Shown here piece after piece: positions 3,795 to 6,110 of a stretch of DNA of 6,110 nt. A model generated the notes under the pieces. That model did no database searches. It was not told the origin of the DNA and saw only the letters and a list, made by a program, of their open reading frames with translations. Within the stretch, counting starts at the first letter, position 1, and each line of letters begins with the position of its first letter. Both the position numbers and the translations under genes were made by a program. Source of the DNA: Wenzhouxiangellaceae bacterium (lineage in GTDB: Bacteria; Pseudomonadota; Gammaproteobacteria; Xanthomonadales; Wenzhouxiangellaceae); contig JALQZL010000086.1 of the NCBI GenBank assembly GCA_023258355.1, forward strand, positions 275 through 6,384, read 5' to 3'.

Positions 3795-6110
3795 ATGAGA
3801 CGAAATCGTTTATCCGAAGCCATTGGCTGGGTGCTCGCTGCGGGCGCTGCCACCACAGTTCAGGCGCAAGATACCGAGTCCCAAGATGAGTCACAGAGCC
3901 GTGAGGTAGACCGCATGATCGTCACCGCCACACGTACTGAGGCCCAAGACATGCAAAGCACAGCCTTGGCTGTGCAAGCCATGGATGGGGAAACCCTCGA
4001 TGAGATGGGCGTGGACAACTTTGATGATCTGCAGGCCAGTATGCCTGGCATCACAGCAGCGAGTCGTGGCCCAGGTCAGCAAACCATTTTCATCCGTGGC
4101 ATGGCTGTCCAGCCAATCACTGTTCTGCTGTCTGCTGCGCAGGGAAGTCAACCGAATGTCGCGCTCTATTTAGACGAGCAACCTGCCACGGCCCCGGGTC
4201 GAAACATGGACATCTACGTGACCGATTTGGAGCGTATTGAGGTCTTGCCTGGACCGCAAGGGACGTTGTTTGGTGCGAGCTCTCAAGCAGGGACGATTCG
4301 CTACATCACCAACAAACCGCAGTTGGGCACCTATGAGGCCGGCTTCACAGCCAGCTCATCGTTTATCAAACACGGTGATATGAATGCCAGCGGCGAGGGT
4401 TATTTCAACTTACCCATCGGTGATCGCACCGCCATGCGTTTGGCTTATTACAGTGTTCAATTGGGTGGTTATATCGACAACACCTTTGGCGAATTCACCC
4501 TAGATCCCTCTATCAATCCCGATTCAACAGTGGATCTTGGTCCAGATGCGACCTATGAAACAACCAACAATCTAGACCTTGTTGAGGAAGACTTTAACGA
4601 TAGCTTCTACAAAGGCATTCGCTTGGGTCTGTACCATGAGGTGAACAATGACTGGGATGTGTTGATCCAAAACACGTATCAGCAGTTGGGTGCAGACGGG
4701 GTCTTTGACTATGATCCAGAGGTCGGTGATCTCGAGGTAAATCGCTATTTCCCTGACAAGTTGAGAGATGAATTCAACCAACTGTCTTGGACGGTCAATG
4801 GTCGTGCGGGGATGTTAGATCTGGTCTACACCGGTGCTTACTTAGATCGCCAAGTGGATCAGTCAGTGGACTACACGGGTTATAACAACTCAGGCGCGTT
4901 TATTGCATATTACACCTGTACTTACAATAACCCGGACTACATCACGAACTACAACATTGATCCACAATTCATCACAGAAAACAGAGCTTGTTTGGATCCT
5001 ACCAAAGGCGCCATTATTGATCAGGCGCACTCGCGCTTGACCAATGAGTTGCGATTCTCGACGCCGTCTGATAACCGTTGGCGTTTTGTCGGTGGCGTCT
5101 TTATGGATGACTACAAAATCGAAACCCAGGATGATTATGCGTATCTGGCAACCGCGGATCTTGGGTTTGCGCCCAACGCACCCATTCCTGCGGCACAAAA
5201 CATCAATCCCAATGCCAGAGCGCCGGGGATTGCGTTTTTCAATGACATCACGCGAGAAGAAGAGCAAATCGCTTTCTTTGGTGAGTTCAGCTATGAGTTG
5301 ATTCCAAACACCTTGAAAGCCACTGTGGGTCTGCGTCGTTATGACCTAGAGTCATCATTTGTGGGCTCTTCGAACTTTGCCAATGGCATTTTTGCAGGGT
5401 CCATCGATGGCGACAGTGGTCGAGATTATGAGAGATCGGGTGGGCACAGTGCCGAGCCGTTGAAGCAAAAAGATACCATCACACGCTTCAATCTTTCATG
5501 GACACCCATGGATGATATCTTGATGTACGCCACATACTCAGAAGGGTTCCGACCAGGTGGCTTTAACCGCGGCGGCGGCTTGCCTTCGGTGAACCCTGAC
5601 TTCCCCACAGTGGGTGTCACCTACGAGACAGATGACGTGGTCAACTATGAGTTTGGATGGAAGACATCCCTGTTGGATAACACCTTGCGCTTTAACGGCA
5701 GTGTCTACTGGATTGAGTGGGAGAACATGCAAGTCTCTCGCTTTGATCCACAAAATGTCTCCATTCTCACCTTTATCGAAAACTCGGCAGATTCAGAGAT
5801 TTTTGGTATTGAGGGTGACTTTGTGTGGCGTGCCACACAAGACTTCACTGTCTATGGTGCGTTTTCTTACAACGATACTGAGTTGACGGCTGTCGATGCA
5901 CAGGTCATTGAGCTCGCACCTGTGGGTTCAAGCTTGCCCTTGGTGCCGAAGTATCAGACCTACCTCCGTGGGCGATACGAGACCATGGTGGATTGGGGCT
6001 TTGCTGATACAGCCTTTGCCCAAGTCTCTGGCTCGTATGCATCGCATACCTTCAGCTCATTGGTGGCAGAAGTCCGCCAGCGCCAATCGGGCTACTCCAT
6101 CTTCAATGCG
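3795..6110 (+). CDS. TonB-dependent outer-membrane receptor, 3' end missing
   Basis: The frame runs uninterrupted for 772 codons to the last base, so the C-terminus lies outside. Such receptors import scarce large nutrients (siderophores, haem, cobalamin, glycans and others) across the outer membrane using energy from TonB-ExbB-ExbD. The N-terminus is a signal peptide, MRRNRLSEAIGWVLAAGAAT onward, probably cut after A24 (VQA/QD). A TonB-box-like MIVTATRT sits at 41-48. The plug domain spans about 50-175 with IRG at 100-102, ALYLDEQP at 123-130, RIEVLPGPQGTLFGASSQAG at 147-166 and ITNKP at 171-175. The rest is beta-barrel, including the typical YSEGFRPGGFNRGG at 581-594. C375 and C399 may form a loop disulphide. 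Homologues of this layout usually have about 850-1000 residues, so the final strands and the terminal aromatic residue are missing. The substrate cannot be told from sequence or neighbours; katG is a separate unit. Confidence 0.93.
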   Translation, partial: MRRNRLSEAIGWVLAAGAATTVQAQDTESQDESQSREVDRMIVTATRTEAQDMQSTALAVQAMDGETLDEMGVDNFDDLQASMPGITAASRGPGQQTIFIRGMAVQPITVLLSAAQGSQPNVALYLDEQPATAPGRNMDIYVTDLERIEVLPGPQGTLFGASSQAGTIRYITNKPQLGTYEAGFTASSSFIKHGDMNASGEGYFNLPIGDRTAMRLAYYSVQLGGYIDNTFGEFTLDPSINPDSTVDLGPDATYETTNNLDLVEEDFNDSFYKGIRLGLYHEVNNDWDVLIQNTYQQLGADGVFDYDPEVGDLEVNRYFPDKLRDEFNQLSWTVNGRAGMLDLVYTGAYLDRQVDQSVDYTGYNNSGAFIAYYTCTYNNPDYITNYNIDPQFITENRACLDPTKGAIIDQAHSRLTNELRFSTPSDNRWRFVGGVFMDDYKIETQDDYAYLATADLGFAPNAPIPAAQNINPNARAPGIAFFNDITREEEQIAFFGEFSYELIPNTLKATVGLRRYDLESSFVGSSNFANGIFAGSIDGDSGRDYERSGGHSAEPLKQKDTITRFNLSWTPMDDILMYATYSEGFRPGGFNRGGGLPSVNPDFPTVGVTYETDDVVNYEFGWKTSLLDNTLRFNGSVYWIEWENMQVSRFDPQNVSILTFIENSADSEIFGIEGDFVWRATQDFTVYGAFSYNDTELTAVDAQVIELAPVGSSLPLVPKYQTYLRGRYETMVDWGFADTAFAQVSGSYASHTFSSLVAEVRQRQSGYSIFNA

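Noticed and set aside
1..6110. A new defence, mobile or biosynthetic system
   Set aside because: No transposase, integrase, nuclease, toxin-antitoxin pair, CRISPR repeat or clustered unknown genes are visible; the complete genes are standard apart from one small unknown protein.

Overview
The window looks like one end of a bacterial contig, probably from a gammaproteobacterium of moderate GC content. The organism call is an inference from protein style: a proteobacterial-type KatG, a large outer-membrane TonB-dependent receptor (so Gram-negative), and an OxyR-like site ahead of katG. No RNA gene, CRISPR array, insertion sequence or phage gene was seen.

The first 23 bases are not genomic. They match the 3' end of the Illumina TruSeq read-1 adapter, so native sequence begins near base 24. 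Bases 24-220 hold the C-terminus of a Fpg/Nei-type DNA glycosylase with its zinc finger. Bases 357-568 hold a gene scar: a ribosome-binding site and about 20 N-terminal codons of a zinc-type alcohol dehydrogenase run directly, out of frame, into the last 50 codons of a two-helix K+ channel-type protein, starting inside its selectivity filter. A 52-residue two-helix membrane protein lies on the minus strand at 591-749.

The centre is a complete katG (966-3158) with all expected catalytic residues. It is preceded by a candidate OxyR tandem site and promoter and closed by a strong intrinsic terminator at 3199-3228, so it is probably a single-gene peroxide-stress unit. A 566-bp stretch follows (3229-3794) with no recognisable gene, several inverted repeats and a stop-poor reading frame. 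The last 2316 bases encode a TonB-dependent outer-membrane receptor with signal peptide, TonB box and plug; it runs off the window end and lacks the last barrel strands.

The genes do not form one obvious pathway. DNA glycosylase and KatG both belong to oxidative-damage defence, but they are separated by the scar and the opposing small gene, so this is adjacency rather than an operon. I found no convincing undescribed multi-gene system. The most notable signals are the OxyR-like site, the adh/channel fusion scar, the small membrane protein and the structured intergenic DNA before the receptor.
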